DNA of 64,000 nucleotides from Micromonospora parathelypteridis (lineage in GTDB: Bacteria > Actinomycetota > Actinomycetes > Mycobacteriales > Micromonosporaceae): positions 3,038,001 to 3,102,000 of the forward strand of contig NZ_JACHDP010000001.1 of assembly GCF_014201145.1 (NCBI RefSeq), in the 5' to 3' direction. The first letter of the stretch is position 1. Each line of letters starts with the position of its first letter. This document shows, in pieces, positions 32,155 through 41,743 of the stretch. The notes under the pieces are model-generated. The model made no database searches. It was not told the origin of the DNA and saw only the letters and a list, made by a program, of their open reading frames with translations. Made by a program: the position numbers and the translations under genes.

Positions 32155-33327
32155 TCAGACCAGCTCGACGATGGTGGCGTTGGCCATGCCGCCGCCCTCG
32201 CACATGGTCTGCAGGCCGTAGCGGATCCCGTTGTCCCGCATGTGCTGGAGCATGGTTGTCATGATCCGGGCACCGGAGCCGCCGAGCGGATGACCGATGG
32301 AGATCGCCCCACCGCGCGGGTTGAGCCGCTCCGGGTCCGCCTCGGTCTCCGCCAGCCAGGCCAGCGGCACCGGGGCGAACGCCTCGTTGACCTCGTACAC
32401 CCCGATCTCCTCGATGCCCAGCCCCGCGCGGCGCAGCGCCTTCGCGGTGGCCGGGATGGGCGCGGTGAGCATGGTGACCGGGTCGTCGGCGGCGACCACG
32501 GCGGTGTGGATCCGGGCAAGCGGCCGCAGGCCGTGCCGGCTGGCCCACTCGGAGGTGGTCACCGCGAGGGCCGCGGCGCCGTCGGAGATCTGGGACGCGG
32601 ACCCGGCGGTCACCACACCGTCGACGCGGAACGGGGTGGTCAGCTCGCCGAGCTTGTCGAGCGACGAGTCGCGTCGGATGCCCTCGTCGGCGAAGAACTT
32701 GCCACCGTCGGCGAGCGGCACCGGCGCCAGCTCCGGATCGAACGCGCCGGCGTCCTGCGCGGCGGCCGCCTTCTCGTGGCTGGCCAGCGCGAACTCGTCG
32801 AGCTGGGTACGCGAGAGGCGCCACCGCTGGGCGATCAGCTCGGCCCCGACCCCCTGGCTGAACGGCAGCGGCGCGTCGTCGTCGAAACCCTCGACACCCC
32901 GGTAGCGGGCGCGCAACTGCTCGCTGAACGGCAGGCGGCCGGCCGCACCGGAGCCCAACGGCACCTGGGTCATCGACTCCACGCCGCCGGCGACCACCAG
33001 GTCGGCCTGGCCGGAGAGCACCGTCGCGGCGGCGAAGTGCAGTGCCTGCTGGCTGGAGCCGCACTGCCGGTCCAGGGTGGTGCCGGGCACCGACTCGGGC
33101 CAGCCGGCGGCGAGGACGCCGTTGCGGGCGATGTTCCACGACTGCTCGCCGATCTGGGACACGCAGCCCCAGAAGACGTCGTCGACCTGCGCGGGGTCGA
33201 TCCCGGTGCGCTCGGCGAGGGCGCGCAGCACGTGCGCCGACAGATCGACCGGGTGGACGCTGGCGAGGCTGCCCCTGCGCCGCCCGACCGGGGTGCGTAC
33301 CGCGCCGACGATGACCGCGTCACTCAT
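32155..33327 (-). CDS. Acetyl-CoA acyltransferase (thiolase)
   Basis: The 390-residue thiolase has the acyl-accepting Cys89 in LDRQCGSSQQ, the VNEAFAPVPL segment, the GHPLGGSGAR His motif and the C-terminal catalytic Cys in CEGGGMANA. It catalyses reversible thiolytic cleavage of 3-ketoacyl-CoA; whether it works in beta-oxidation or synthesis cannot be told, since no other fatty-acid genes are adjacent. The length is standard. It lies 45 bases upstream of the phosphotransferase gene in the same direction. Confidence 0.9.
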   Translation of the reverse strand: MSDAVIVGAVRTPVGRRRGSLASVHPVDLSAHVLRALAERTGIDPAQVDDVFWGCVSQIGEQSWNIARNGVLAAGWPESVPGTTLDRQCGSSQQALHFAAATVLSGQADLVVAGGVESMTQVPLGSGAAGRLPFSEQLRARYRGVEGFDDDAPLPFSQGVGAELIAQRWRLSRTQLDEFALASHEKAAAAQDAGAFDPELAPVPLADGGKFFADEGIRRDSSLDKLGELTTPFRVDGVVTAGSASQISDGAAALAVTTSEWASRHGLRPLARIHTAVVAADDPVTMLTAPIPATAKALRRAGLGIEEIGVYEVNEAFAPVPLAWLAETEADPERLNPRGGAISIGHPLGGSGARIMTTMLQHMRDNGIRYGLQTMCEGGGMANATIVELV

Positions 33328-33445
33328 GTTTACTCCCCGGTAACTTGGGCTACCCCGATCTTACGTCGTCCGGGGACCGGCCGTCCGACCAGGCGTCGAG
33401 GTGCCTGCACCCCCGCCATCCGGCGGTCGCTGGCATGCTGGGCGG

Positions 33446-33874
33446 GTGGATGAGACCCCTCCCGTGCGGCAGTGGCGGGTGCCGACGAGCCTGCCCGCGG
33501 CGAAGCTGGTCGGTGCGGTCCTACTGGTCGCGCTCGGGCTGCTCTTCGCCGACGGCGACCCGGTCCGCCTGGCGCTGGCCGTCCTGGCCGCCGCCGCGCT
33601 GGCCGCCTGGGCGGTACGCGACCTGGTCGCGCCGGTCCGGTTGGCGGTGGACGCCGCCGGCCTCACCGTCATCCGCGGGTTCGCGGGCCGACGACGGCTG
33701 CCCTGGTCGACGGTCGAGGCGATCGCCGTGGACCGTCGGCCACGGTTGGGGCTGACCAGCGAAACCCTGGAAATCGACGCGGGCGACTCGCTGCACCTGT
33801 TCGGCCGGTACGACCTGGGCGCCACCCCGGAGGAGGTGGCCGCCGAAGTGCGCGCCGCCCGCCCGAACCCTTGA
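33446..33874 (+). CDS. Membrane protein with bacterial PH domain (CFP-6-like)
   Basis: The 142-residue protein has two close spans (about 20-60) followed by a bacterial PH domain (LTVIRGFAGRRRLPWSTVEA and the rest of the sheet). In Mycobacterium tuberculosis a relative, Rv0010c, lies beside the cyclophilin gene near oriC, and here the same neighbours follow. GTG 33446 comes six bases after a CATGCT hexamer, suggesting a leaderless mRNA. Its stop is four bases from the convergent rhomboid gene. Confidence 0.75.
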   Translation: MDETPPVRQWRVPTSLPAAKLVGAVLLVALGLLFADGDPVRLALAVLAAAALAAWAVRDLVAPVRLAVDAAGLTVIRGFAGRRRLPWSTVEAIAVDRRPRLGLTSETLEIDAGDSLHLFGRYDLGATPEEVAAEVRAARPNP

Positions 33875-33878
33875 TCTG

Positions 33879-34790
33879 TCAGCCGAGCAGGTAGGCGGTT
33901 CGGAAGAGGACCAGGGCGAGCAGGACCAGCAGGATGATCGCACCGCCGACGACCTGCACCAACGTGCGCCGACCCCGCGGCGCGTACGCGAGCACCAATG
34001 CCATCAGCGCGCCGACCACCAGACCACCAAGGTGCCCGGGGATCGAGATGCCCGGCACGGCCAGCGTGAACACCAGGTTGATCACCAGGATCGGAATGAT
34101 CTGGGAGATGTCCCGGCCCATCTTGCGCTCGATGATGAGCAGCGCGGCGAAGAGCCCGAAGATCGCGGTGGACGCGCCGGCGGTGGTCGCGTTCTGGGCG
34201 CTGAACAGGTAGGCCGCCACGTTGCCGCCAAAACCCGCGATCAGGTAGAGCGCGGCGAAACGCACCCGCCCGAGGTTGGCCTCCAGCGACCGGCCGAGCA
34301 CCCACAGGGCCCACATGTTGAGCAGCAGGTGAATCACGCCGTAGTGCAGAAACATCGCGGTGACCAGCCGGTACCACTGGCCCTCGGCGATCCCTCCGAG
34401 CGTGCCGTCGGGAAGGACCGCCAGCCCGAGCACCGACCCCCAGTTGGTCAGCGGCGTACTGCCGCCCATCAGGCCGCCGAAGCCAGAGCCACCCACCGCT
34501 GCGTCCCCACCCCGGTCGGAGGCGATGGAGAGCAGCATGAGCAGCAGATTCAGAGCTATCAGCGCCTTCGTGACGTAGCCCTGCCGGCCGGCGGTACCGC
34601 CACCGAAGGCGGTACGCGCCGGCCGGACACTGCGACGTCCCTCGTTGACGCACTCCGGGCACTGGTGCCCGACGGACGCCTCCCGCATGCAGTCCGGGCA
34701 GATCGGCCGGTCGCAGCGGGTGCACCGCACGTAGGTCTCCCGACCGGGGTGCCGGTAGCAGACCGGGGCGGTCGGCGGAGACTCGCTCAC
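33879..34790 (-). CDS. Rhomboid-family intramembrane serine protease with N-terminal zinc finger
   Basis: Residues 11-47 form a B-box-like zinc-binding module (C11, H14, C23, C26, C31, C34, H42, C44, C47). Rhomboid spans follow, with the catalytic Ser207 in GAST and His253 in PGHLGG, and the HLLLNMWAL motif at 154-162. Rhomboids cleave single-span proteins inside the membrane; the substrate is unknown. It is just downstream of the cyclophilin gene, as in many actinobacterial origin regions. Confidence 0.9.
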   Translation of the reverse strand: MSESPPTAPVCYRHPGRETYVRCTRCDRPICPDCMREASVGHQCPECVNEGRRSVRPARTAFGGGTAGRQGYVTKALIALNLLLMLLSIASDRGGDAAVGGSGFGGLMGGSTPLTNWGSVLGLAVLPDGTLGGIAEGQWYRLVTAMFLHYGVIHLLLNMWALWVLGRSLEANLGRVRFAALYLIAGFGGNVAAYLFSAQNATTAGASTAIFGLFAALLIIERKMGRDISQIIPILVINLVFTLAVPGISIPGHLGGLVVGALMALVLAYAPRGRRTLVQVVGGAIILLVLLALVLFRTAYLLG

Positions 34791-34890
34791 CGGGCCGACC
34801 CTCCGTCCACCGCCGCGCGATCCACCGGCGCCGGCCGGTGCGGTGCTCCGGAGCGCTCAATCATGCGAGCAAAGGTACCTCGCCGGTCGG

Positions 34891-35421
<531 letters not shown>

Positions 35422-35538
35422 GGGTACTCCTCACTCGATGGTCAGTTCCATGCGGATCCTCCCATGTGCCCGATCTGGCATCGCGGAGGCATCCGAAGGT
35501 GGAGGATGACGAAGGAACAACTCCCAGGAGGTAGGACC

Positions 35539-36282
35539 GTGTTTGGATTCGGGCGGCGTAAGTCCCAGGGGCAGTTGGCCAAGGCCGAGCTGAACCAGAG
35601 CATCAGCCACCTGATGCAGGCAGCCAACCACGCCGCGAAGGGCGCCGGTGCGACCGTCGGTCCGCGGGTCCAGGTGGCCCGGGGCTACGTCGGGCCGGCC
35701 GCGGCGAAGGTTCGCGACCAGGCGTCAACCGGCTGGGGGACGACACTCACCACGCTGGCACCGCTGGCCGCGGCGGCCCGTGACGGCGCCGCGCAGGCAG
35801 GGCCGCTGACCAGGAAGGCCAAGTCGAAGACCATGCGGATCTCCGGTAAGAAGAAGCAGCCGCGCCGTCGCGGCTCGATGATGACCGGCCTGCTGGCAGC
35901 AGGCGTCGTAGCCGGCCTGGCCGGCGCAGTGGCCATGCGCCGCCGCCGAGAGCAGCAGGAGTGGGCCGAGTACGACCCGGCCCGCAGCCTCGATCCGATG
36001 CGCGACGAGGTCGACTCGATCGAGGTGCGGACGCCGTCCACCGCCAAGGGAACCGACGGCGCCGCCATGACCGGCGCGGCCGGGATGACCGGTGCCGGCA
36101 GTTCGGCGGTGGCCGGCGGCACGAGCGCGAGCACCACCGGCGCGGCCAAGCAGACCGGCATCCGCCCGACCGACAAGGTCCCGTCGGTCGCCGAGGGCGC
36201 CACCGACGCCTCCGGTCGGCCGACCGACGACCTCACCAATGCGCTGAGCAAGAACACGGCCCGCACCAACGGCCGCCGCTGA
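35539..36282 (+). CDS. Single-span membrane protein of unknown function
   Basis: The 247-residue protein has a charged helical N-terminus (VFGFGRRKSQGQLAKAEL), one transmembrane helix (about 115-133) flanked by a lysine/arginine cluster on one side and MRRRREQQEW on the other, and a low-complexity Gly/Ala/Thr/Ser tail (about 170-247). The domain pattern recalls small actinobacterial DNA- or wall-associated membrane proteins, but no family is assigned. The GTG start has a near-perfect AGGAGGT six bases upstream; the frame is open far upstream without meaning. Confidence 0.65.
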   Translation: MFGFGRRKSQGQLAKAELNQSISHLMQAANHAAKGAGATVGPRVQVARGYVGPAAAKVRDQASTGWGTTLTTLAPLAAAARDGAAQAGPLTRKAKSKTMRISGKKKQPRRRGSMMTGLLAAGVVAGLAGAVAMRRRREQQEWAEYDPARSLDPMRDEVDSIEVRTPSTAKGTDGAAMTGAAGMTGAGSSAVAGGTSASTTGAAKQTGIRPTDKVPSVAEGATDASGRPTDDLTNALSKNTARTNGRR

Positions 36283-36300
36283 CCCGACGACAGCGCGGCG

Positions 36301-36338
36301 AGCGCCGACGACGTGGGACCACCCCGCTCGTCGGCGCT
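36301..36338. terminator. Bidirectional terminator
   Basis: A perfect 11-bp stem (36301-36311 with 36328-36338) and 16-nt loop lie between convergent genes. A smaller GGCGCC-CCG-GGCGCC hairpin follows near 36350. Confidence 0.65.
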
Positions 36339-36375
36339 TCCGCATGCCGGCGCCCCGGGCGCCTCCGCTTCGCGG

Positions 36376-37524
36376 TCAGAGCCAGCCGTTGCGGCGGAAC
36401 CAGCGGTAGAGGGCCAGCGAGACGCCGAGCATGAGGGCGAGGGCCACCGGGTAGCCGTACGTCATCTTCAGCTCGGGCATGTTGTCGAAGTTCATGCCCT
36501 CGACGCCGGCGATGGAGGTCCAGACCGCCGCGATGGCGGCCCAGGCGGCGATCTTGCGCATGTCGTTGTTCTGGTCGACGGTGACCTGGGCCAACCGCGC
36601 CTGCAGGATCGAGTTCAGCAGGTCGTCGTACGAGTTCACCTGCTCCACGGTGCGGCTCAGGTGATCCTGGACGTCCCGGAAGTAGCGCCGGATCTCCTTG
36701 GGCACCTCGCGGTTGACCTGGGACGTCAGCGTCATCAGCGGCCGTTGCAACGGCACCACCGCCCGCTTGAACTCCACCAGCTCCCGCTTCATCTGATAGA
36801 TCCGCTGGATCCGCCCGTGGCCGTTGCGGTCGAAGACCTCGGCCTCCAGCACGTCCAGGTCGTCCTCGATCTGCTCGGCAACCTCCAGGTAGAGGTCGAC
36901 CACCCGGTCGGTCACCCCGTACGCCACCGCCCACGGGCCCTGGAGCAGCAACTCCTGCTTGGTCTCCAGGTCGGCACGGATCGGGGCGAGCCGGCAGGCA
37001 TCCCCGTGCCGGACGCTGATCACGAAGTTCGGGCCGATGAAGAGCATCACCTGCCCGGTCTCCACGACCTCGGAGTTCTCGGTCAGCTCGGCGTGCTCGC
37101 AGTACCGGGCGGTGCGCAGCACCAGGAAGACGACGTCGCCGAACCGCTCCAGCTTGGGGCGCTGCTCGGCCTTCACCGCGTCCTCGACGGCGAGCTCGTG
37201 CAGGCCATAGGTCTCCGCGATGGCGGTCATCTCGGCCAGCTCCGGCTGGTGCAGACCGATCCAGACGAAGCCGTGCTCCTCGCGACGGGCCGCGGCCAGC
37301 GCCTCCGCGTAAGTCCAGTCGCCGGGTTGCCGCTTGCCGTCGACGTAGAGCGCGCAGTCGACCACGCCGCTGCGGCCGGTGCCGGAGGGGACTGGCACGG
37401 GCGGCGAGCCGTCGGCGTTGAGCATCCGGGTCATCGCCCGGACCGGAGACGGCCACGCCCGAGGACGCAGCACCCGACCGGTGGCAGACGGTGCCGTCCG
37501 GTCCCGCTCTGTCCGATCCGTCAT
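36376..37524 (-). CDS. corA: CorA-family magnesium/cobalt transporter
   Basis: The 382-residue protein has the long cytosolic alpha/beta and helical domain, then two C-terminal spans separated by the CorA selectivity motif GMNFDNMPE, and a basic end. CorA channels take up Mg2+ (and Co2+). ATG 37524 follows GGGAGGT by six bases; the upstream frame is an unsupported proline-rich extension. A TAGCCT -10-like hexamer lies about 35 bases upstream. Confidence 0.9.
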   Translation of the reverse strand: MTDRTERDRTAPSATGRVLRPRAWPSPVRAMTRMLNADGSPPVPVPSGTGRSGVVDCALYVDGKRQPGDWTYAEALAAARREEHGFVWIGLHQPELAEMTAIAETYGLHELAVEDAVKAEQRPKLERFGDVVFLVLRTARYCEHAELTENSEVVETGQVMLFIGPNFVISVRHGDACRLAPIRADLETKQELLLQGPWAVAYGVTDRVVDLYLEVAEQIEDDLDVLEAEVFDRNGHGRIQRIYQMKRELVEFKRAVVPLQRPLMTLTSQVNREVPKEIRRYFRDVQDHLSRTVEQVNSYDDLLNSILQARLAQVTVDQNNDMRKIAAWAAIAAVWTSIAGVEGMNFDNMPELKMTYGYPVALALMLGVSLALYRWFRRNGWL

Positions 37525-37819
37525 CGCGCCACCTCCCACGCTCGGCTGCGGCTTGCAGGCTACGCCGACCGCGGTCGAGAAGACGTGTGACGGCGGTCGC
37601 GTGGGCGGCGCCGGGCGGGCCGGGCCGCATCGGGGGGTGCGGGGACGACACGGCCCACCCGGCGCCAGTGGGGGCGGGAGGTTGTGCTGCCGCGTCACCC
37701 AGGCCGCGGCCGGCCCGAACGCCGGCGGTGATCTCCGCTACGTCTGACGGGTGACGCTCGCAGCATTGTGGGCCGCCGGCCGCCCGGACGGGAGTCCCGG
37801 GACGGCCGGCATCGTCGTT
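37525..37819. other. Intergenic region before corA, no gene seen
   Basis: About 300 bases of GC-rich sequence between corA and the aminotransferase gene. It holds the corA promoter (TAGCCT near 37558, minus strand) and a short palindrome GACCGCGGTC at 37567-37576. No credible coding region or RNA is seen. Confidence 0.5.
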
Positions 37820-37837
37820 CTGTCGGGAACCCGACAG
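37820..37837 (-). terminator. Hairpin after the aminotransferase gene
   Basis: CTGTCGGG-AA-CCCGACAG, perfect 8-bp arms, lies five bases past the stop of the minus-strand aminotransferase gene. The tight loop and missing T tract make it a weak terminator candidate. Confidence 0.45.
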
Positions 37838-37842
37838 TTGGC

Positions 37843-38937
37843 TCAGCTGCGGACAGCCTCGACTGCCTCCGCGAGCCGACGGACGCCCTCGTCGATCCGA
37901 TCGACGGTCACCGCCGAGAAGGCCAGCCGCAGGGCGTGCCGCCCACCGTCCAGCACGAAGTCGCTGCCCTTGACCACGGCGACCCCGCGCTCCGCCGCCG
38001 CCGGGGCGAGCCGGTCGACCAGCACGTCCTCCGGGAACTCCACCCAGAGGAAGTAGCCGCCGTCGGGCTCCACGAACCGGGCCTGCGGCAGGTGCCGGCG
38101 CAACGACTCGGCGAGCACCCGGGCCCGTTCGCCCAGCGCCGCGCGCACCGTCTCGATCGAGCGGTCGATGTCGCCGGAGACGCAGAACTGGTGCACGATC
38201 GCCTGGGACACCATTCCGGGCGAGATGTAGAGGCTTGTCGCGTTCTTGGCGATGTCGGCGATCAGGTCCGCCGAGCCGACCAGGTACCCGACCCGCACGC
38301 CCGGGCAGACGGTCTTGGTGAAGCTCGACGCGTGCACCACCACGTTGCGGGTGTCCAGCGAGAGCATCGACGGAAGCGCCTCGCCGCGGAAGCGGATGTC
38401 CGCGTACGGGTCGTCCTCGAAGATGATGAACTCGTACTCGGCAGCAAGATCGAGCAGCTCCCGACGCTTCTCCAGGGAGAGCGTCATGCCGGCCGGGTTC
38501 TGGTAGTTCGGGATGACGTGCGCGAGCCGGGGTCGGACCCCGGACTCCAGCAGCTTGCGCAGCTCGGCGGTGTCGAGGCCGTCCGGCTGAACCGAGATGC
38601 CGTGCAGCTCACTGCCCATCCGCTGGAGGTTGAGCAGCGTCCGGTCGTACGTCGGGCGTTCCACCACCACCGCGTCGCCCGGACGCACCAGGTGCTCGAA
38701 GAGGAACGCGTCGGCCTGGAGTGACCCGTTGGTCACCAGCACCTGGTCGGCCTGGACCCCGTGCTTCTCGGCGATCCACTTTCGCAGCGGACGGTAGCCG
38801 ACGGAGGTGCCATACGCCGTGACCCCCGCGGGGTCGGCGTCGAAGGCACGGACGGCGGCGGCCTTGAGCCCCTCGACATCGACGATGTCCAGCGAGGGAG
38901 CCCCACGGGCAAAGGAGATCAACTGCTCGGCGGTCAT
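37843..38937 (-). CDS. PLP-dependent class I aminotransferase (2-aminoadipate/MocR-like)
   Basis: The 364-residue fold-type I enzyme has the Schiff-base Lys in SSFTKTVCPGVRVGY, the substrate/PLP segments VIPNYQNPAGMTLS and FEDDPYADIRF, and the carboxylate-binding Arg in HALRLAFS. It lacks the GntR HTH of true MocR proteins, so it is a free-standing LysN/ARO8-type aminotransferase. The substrate is not certain. The ATG at 38937 follows TACGCT by eight bases with no ribosome site, i.e. a probable leaderless mRNA. Confidence 0.85.
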   Translation of the reverse strand: MTAEQLISFARGAPSLDIVDVEGLKAAAVRAFDADPAGVTAYGTSVGYRPLRKWIAEKHGVQADQVLVTNGSLQADAFLFEHLVRPGDAVVVERPTYDRTLLNLQRMGSELHGISVQPDGLDTAELRKLLESGVRPRLAHVIPNYQNPAGMTLSLEKRRELLDLAAEYEFIIFEDDPYADIRFRGEALPSMLSLDTRNVVVHASSFTKTVCPGVRVGYLVGSADLIADIAKNATSLYISPGMVSQAIVHQFCVSGDIDRSIETVRAALGERARVLAESLRRHLPQARFVEPDGGYFLWVEFPEDVLVDRLAPAAAERGVAVVKGSDFVLDGGRHALRLAFSAVTVDRIDEGVRRLAEAVEAVRS

Positions 38938-39043
38938 GGATGTTGAGCGTACGGGCGGCGGCGGGGGACGCGCGGACGGCACGGCGATGTCCGCATCCTG
39001 AGCCACCGGGTCGGGTGACCCAGCTCCACCGGTCGGCGACAGA

Positions 39044-39502
39044 TCAGACCGGAAGGGCGAGCGCGTCGTGGTGCGCAGCCCGGGAAAGTCCCTCCAGCTG
39101 CACGCCGAGCGCGTCCAGGAGCTGGCTCCAGTCGAAGTAGGAACGCCAGGCGACGATCCGACCCTTGCGGGCCCGGACCACGTCGGCCACCTCCCAGGTC
39201 ACCATCCGGCCGGTGGGCGCGACGGTGCCGTACGGCGAATGCAGCGTGCCGGTGTGGGTGCCGGTCAGGCGCAGCTCGACGGCCGCGCCACCACCCGTGC
39301 GGACGGCGCCGATCGGATCGACTCGCAGGTCCGGAAAGGCACCGGTCCAGGTGCGCAGGAGCGCGGGCAGCTCGATCGGGCGGACCGTCACCCCCGGCAT
39401 GGCGTAGAACGCCTCCGGGGCGTAGAGATCCGGTAGACGGGCCACGTCCCGACTCAGGAGCATGGCGTACTGCTGCTCGACCAGGCGCTCCGCGTCACGC
39501 AT
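39044..39502 (-). CDS. SnoaL-like (NTF2-fold) protein
   Basis: The 152-residue protein shows the SnoaL polyketide-cyclase/limonene-hydrolase-type fold: an N-terminal helix, then the DLYAPEAFYAMPG and TGAFPDLRVDPIG strands and a TWEVADVVRARKGRIVAWRSYFD sheet (shown in parts). Roles range from cyclases to ligand-binding proteins, so the substrate is unknown. GGAGGG five bases upstream fixes ATG 39502. Confidence 0.75.
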   Translation of the reverse strand: MRDAERLVEQQYAMLLSRDVARLPDLYAPEAFYAMPGVTVRPIELPALLRTWTGAFPDLRVDPIGAVRTGGGAAVELRLTGTHTGTLHSPYGTVAPTGRMVTWEVADVVRARKGRIVAWRSYFDWSQLLDALGVQLEGLSRAAHHDALALPV

Positions 39503-39605
39503 CGGGCCCTCCCTCGCGGGCCACGGCACCTCCGCGCCCGCAAGGGATCCCTACCCGTCTATCCGACCCGGCACACCTGCGCCCGCCGGGAATCCGCCCG
39601 CCCGG

Positions 39606-40001
39606 TCAGGTTGCGACGATGGCGGCCTGGCTCTCCGCCCAAACCCGCATGATGTCCCGCACCGAGATCACCCCGGCCACCTCCCGGCCATCCAGCACCA
39701 CCAGGTGCCGGAACCCGCCCCGGGCCATCGCGGCGGCAGCCTCGGCCACCGTCCACTCCGGGCCCGCGTAGACCACGTCCCAGGTCAGGTGGTCGCCGGT
39801 GCGTTCCACGTCACAGTCGAGGTCAGCGCCGATGGCCTTCAACACGTCGCGTTCGGTCATGATCCCGACCCCCTCGGAATCCGGGTCGATCACGACCGCC
39901 GACCCGACACCGCGGGCCGACATCATCCGGGCCGCCTGGCGAAGCGTGTGCTCCGGACCGACGACGAGGACCTGGTTGGACATCGCATCCCGTACCTGCA
40001 T
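39606..40001 (-). CDS. Tandem CBS-domain protein
   Basis: The 131-residue protein is two CBS repeats forming one Bateman module (MQVRDAMSNQVLVV and later HLVVLDGREVAGVISVRDI). Such modules bind adenine nucleotides and regulate partners; free-standing versions in actinobacteria are linked to stress or dormancy. Start ATG 40001 (a GTG is directly upstream) has AAAGGAG at a slightly long spacing. Confidence 0.85.
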   Translation of the reverse strand: MQVRDAMSNQVLVVGPEHTLRQAARMMSARGVGSAVVIDPDSEGVGIMTERDVLKAIGADLDCDVERTGDHLTWDVVYAGPEWTVAEAAAAMARGGFRHLVVLDGREVAGVISVRDIMRVWAESQAAIVAT

Positions 40002-40113
40002 CACCCATCACTCCTTTGGGACGGCGGCGTTCGGTACGGACATGGTGGTCCGTGGATGTTTCCGGGACAAGAGCCGCATCGCAGTTGCAGCGTGCGCTCG
40101 CTACTGTCGGACG

Positions 40114-40932
40114 GTGTCCACCGAGCCTCTGCGCTGCGCCGGCGCGCTGATCGTCGATCGGCCTGTGCACACCGTCGAGTTGGTGCCGCACCGCATCGCC
40201 GGGCTGCTCGCCCCGGCCGTGGACCGGGTCTTCCGCGCCGGCATGCTGGCCGGCCGGGACGGTGGCGGCGCCGAACTGAGCCAGCGGTACGGCGGTACGG
40301 CTGCGACCGGCTTCCTGGTGGACCTCCGCACCCGGCTGGCCGCACCGGGTGGCACGGTCGACGGGCCGGGATTCGCGGCGATCACCCGGTACGGCGATCC
40401 GCTCGTCAGCCGCCGGGTCGTGGACAAACAGGTGGCGTACGGGATGCTCCACCGCCATCCGAACGGTGGGCTGTCCGCCACCGACCGGGGTGCCGCTTTC
40501 CTCACCGAGCTGTACCAGGTGCACGCCGAGGTCACCGAGGAGCTGTGGGCCGGGCAGGACGAGCGGGTGCTGCGGCTGGTGGCGGCGCTCGGCCGGGTGC
40601 TGGCGTACGCCCTGGTGCTGGCCGACGAGGAGGGCGACCAGACCGGCACCGCGTTCGCCGCGATGGCGCCCCCGTACGAGCCGGACGGCACCCCGTCGGG
40701 CGTGCTACTGCTCAACCGGCTCGGCACACTGCGATACCACCGGGCCGACGCGCACGCCGCCGCCTGGACCGCCGCCGGGCACACCGCGTCGAGCATCGCC
40801 GCCCTGCCGCCCGGCCCCGAGCGGGTCGCCATCGAGTTGGAGACCGACCGCCGGGCGGCCGGACCGTACGCCGCGCTCGGCGCGGACGAGCGGCTGACCA
40901 TGCTCGCCGACCTGGCCGCCCTCCCCGGCTGA
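40114..40932 (+). CDS. Hypothetical helical protein with HTH-like segment (272 aa)
   Basis: The protein is alpha-helical and soluble. The part HRHPNGGLSATDRGAAFLTE resembles a winged-helix wing and may be MarR-like, with two helical halves around it. I do not recognise the family with confidence. The GTG at 40114 lies six bases after a TACTGT hexamer with no ribosome site, suggesting a leaderless mRNA. It precedes the polyol-phosphate gene trio by 79 bases, so a shared role is possible but unproven. Confidence 0.5.
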   Translation: MSTEPLRCAGALIVDRPVHTVELVPHRIAGLLAPAVDRVFRAGMLAGRDGGGAELSQRYGGTAATGFLVDLRTRLAAPGGTVDGPGFAAITRYGDPLVSRRVVDKQVAYGMLHRHPNGGLSATDRGAAFLTELYQVHAEVTEELWAGQDERVLRLVAALGRVLAYALVLADEEGDQTGTAFAAMAPPYEPDGTPSGVLLLNRLGTLRYHRADAHAAAWTAAGHTASSIAALPPGPERVAIELETDRRAAGPYAALGADERLTMLADLAALPG

Positions 40933-41011
40933 CCCGGTTGACCGGAGCGGCCCGGCCAACCGGCGCTATCCTCCAGCGGTGACGGGGAGCAGGACTAGGG
41001 AGGATGTCGCG

Positions 41012-41743
41012 ATGATCGGAATGGTGCTCGCGGCCGGAGCGGGACGCCGGCTGCGCCCGTACACCGACACCCTGCCCAAGGCGTTGGTGCCGGTGGACGG
41101 CGAGACCACGATCCTGGACATCGCGCTGGGCAACCTCGCCGAGGTCGGCCTCACCGACATCGTGATCGTGGTCGGCTACGCCGCGGACGCGGTCCGCGAG
41201 CGGCAGGCCGACCTGGAGAAGCGGTACGGGGTCACGCTCACCCTCGTGCACAACGACAAGGCCGAGGAGTGGAACAACGCCTACTCGCTCTGGCTGGCCC
41301 GGGAGTACTTCGCACGCGGGGTGCTGCTGGTCAACGGGGACACCGTGCACCCGGTGAGCGTGGAGAAGACCCTCCTCGCCGAGCGCGGGCCGGGCATCCT
41401 GCTGGCCGTGGACACGCTCAAGCCGCTGGCCGAGGAGGAGATGAAGACCACCTTCGACGCCGCAGGCCAGCTCACCCGGATCACCAAGATCATGGACCCG
41501 GGCGAGGCGTACGGGGAGTACATCGGCGCCACGCTCATCGAGCCACAGATCGCCGACGCCCTCGCCGACGCCTTGGAGGCGACGTGGCGGCGTGACCCGA
41601 ACCTCTACTACGAGGACGGCTACCAGGAGTTCGCCGACCGGGGCGGGGAGGTGCGGGCGGCGCCGATCGGTGACGTCCCGTGGGTCGAGGTCGACAACCA
41701 CGCCGACCTGGCCCGCGCGCGGGAGATCGCGTGCCGCTACTAG
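41012..41743 (+). CDS. Sugar/polyol-phosphate nucleotidyltransferase (IPCT-like)
   Basis: The 243-residue enzyme has the nucleotidyltransferase signature VLAAGAGRRLRPYTDTLPKA (GxGxRxxP...K, residues 5-24), the metal-binding NGD in LLVNGDTVHPV, and GEYIGATLIEP typical of short phosphocholine/inositol-phosphate/polyol-phosphate cytidylyltransferases. It would activate a phosphorylated alcohol as an NDP (probably CDP) derivative. GGAGG eight bases upstream fixes ATG 41012. Its last 13 bases overlap the G1PDH-like gene, and the CDP-alcohol phosphotransferase follows, so the three are one coupled operon. Confidence 0.8.
   Translation: MIGMVLAAGAGRRLRPYTDTLPKALVPVDGETTILDIALGNLAEVGLTDIVIVVGYAADAVRERQADLEKRYGVTLTLVHNDKAEEWNNAYSLWLAREYFARGVLLVNGDTVHPVSVEKTLLAERGPGILLAVDTLKPLAEEEMKTTFDAAGQLTRITKIMDPGEAYGEYIGATLIEPQIADALADALEATWRRDPNLYYEDGYQEFADRGGEVRAAPIGDVPWVEVDNHADLARAREIACRY

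Noticed and set aside
31645..33453. 602-codon plus-strand open frame opposite the phosphotransferase and thiolase genes
   Set aside because: It is antisense to two genes with full catalytic motifs, has no domain, and its composition is that of a frame shadow.
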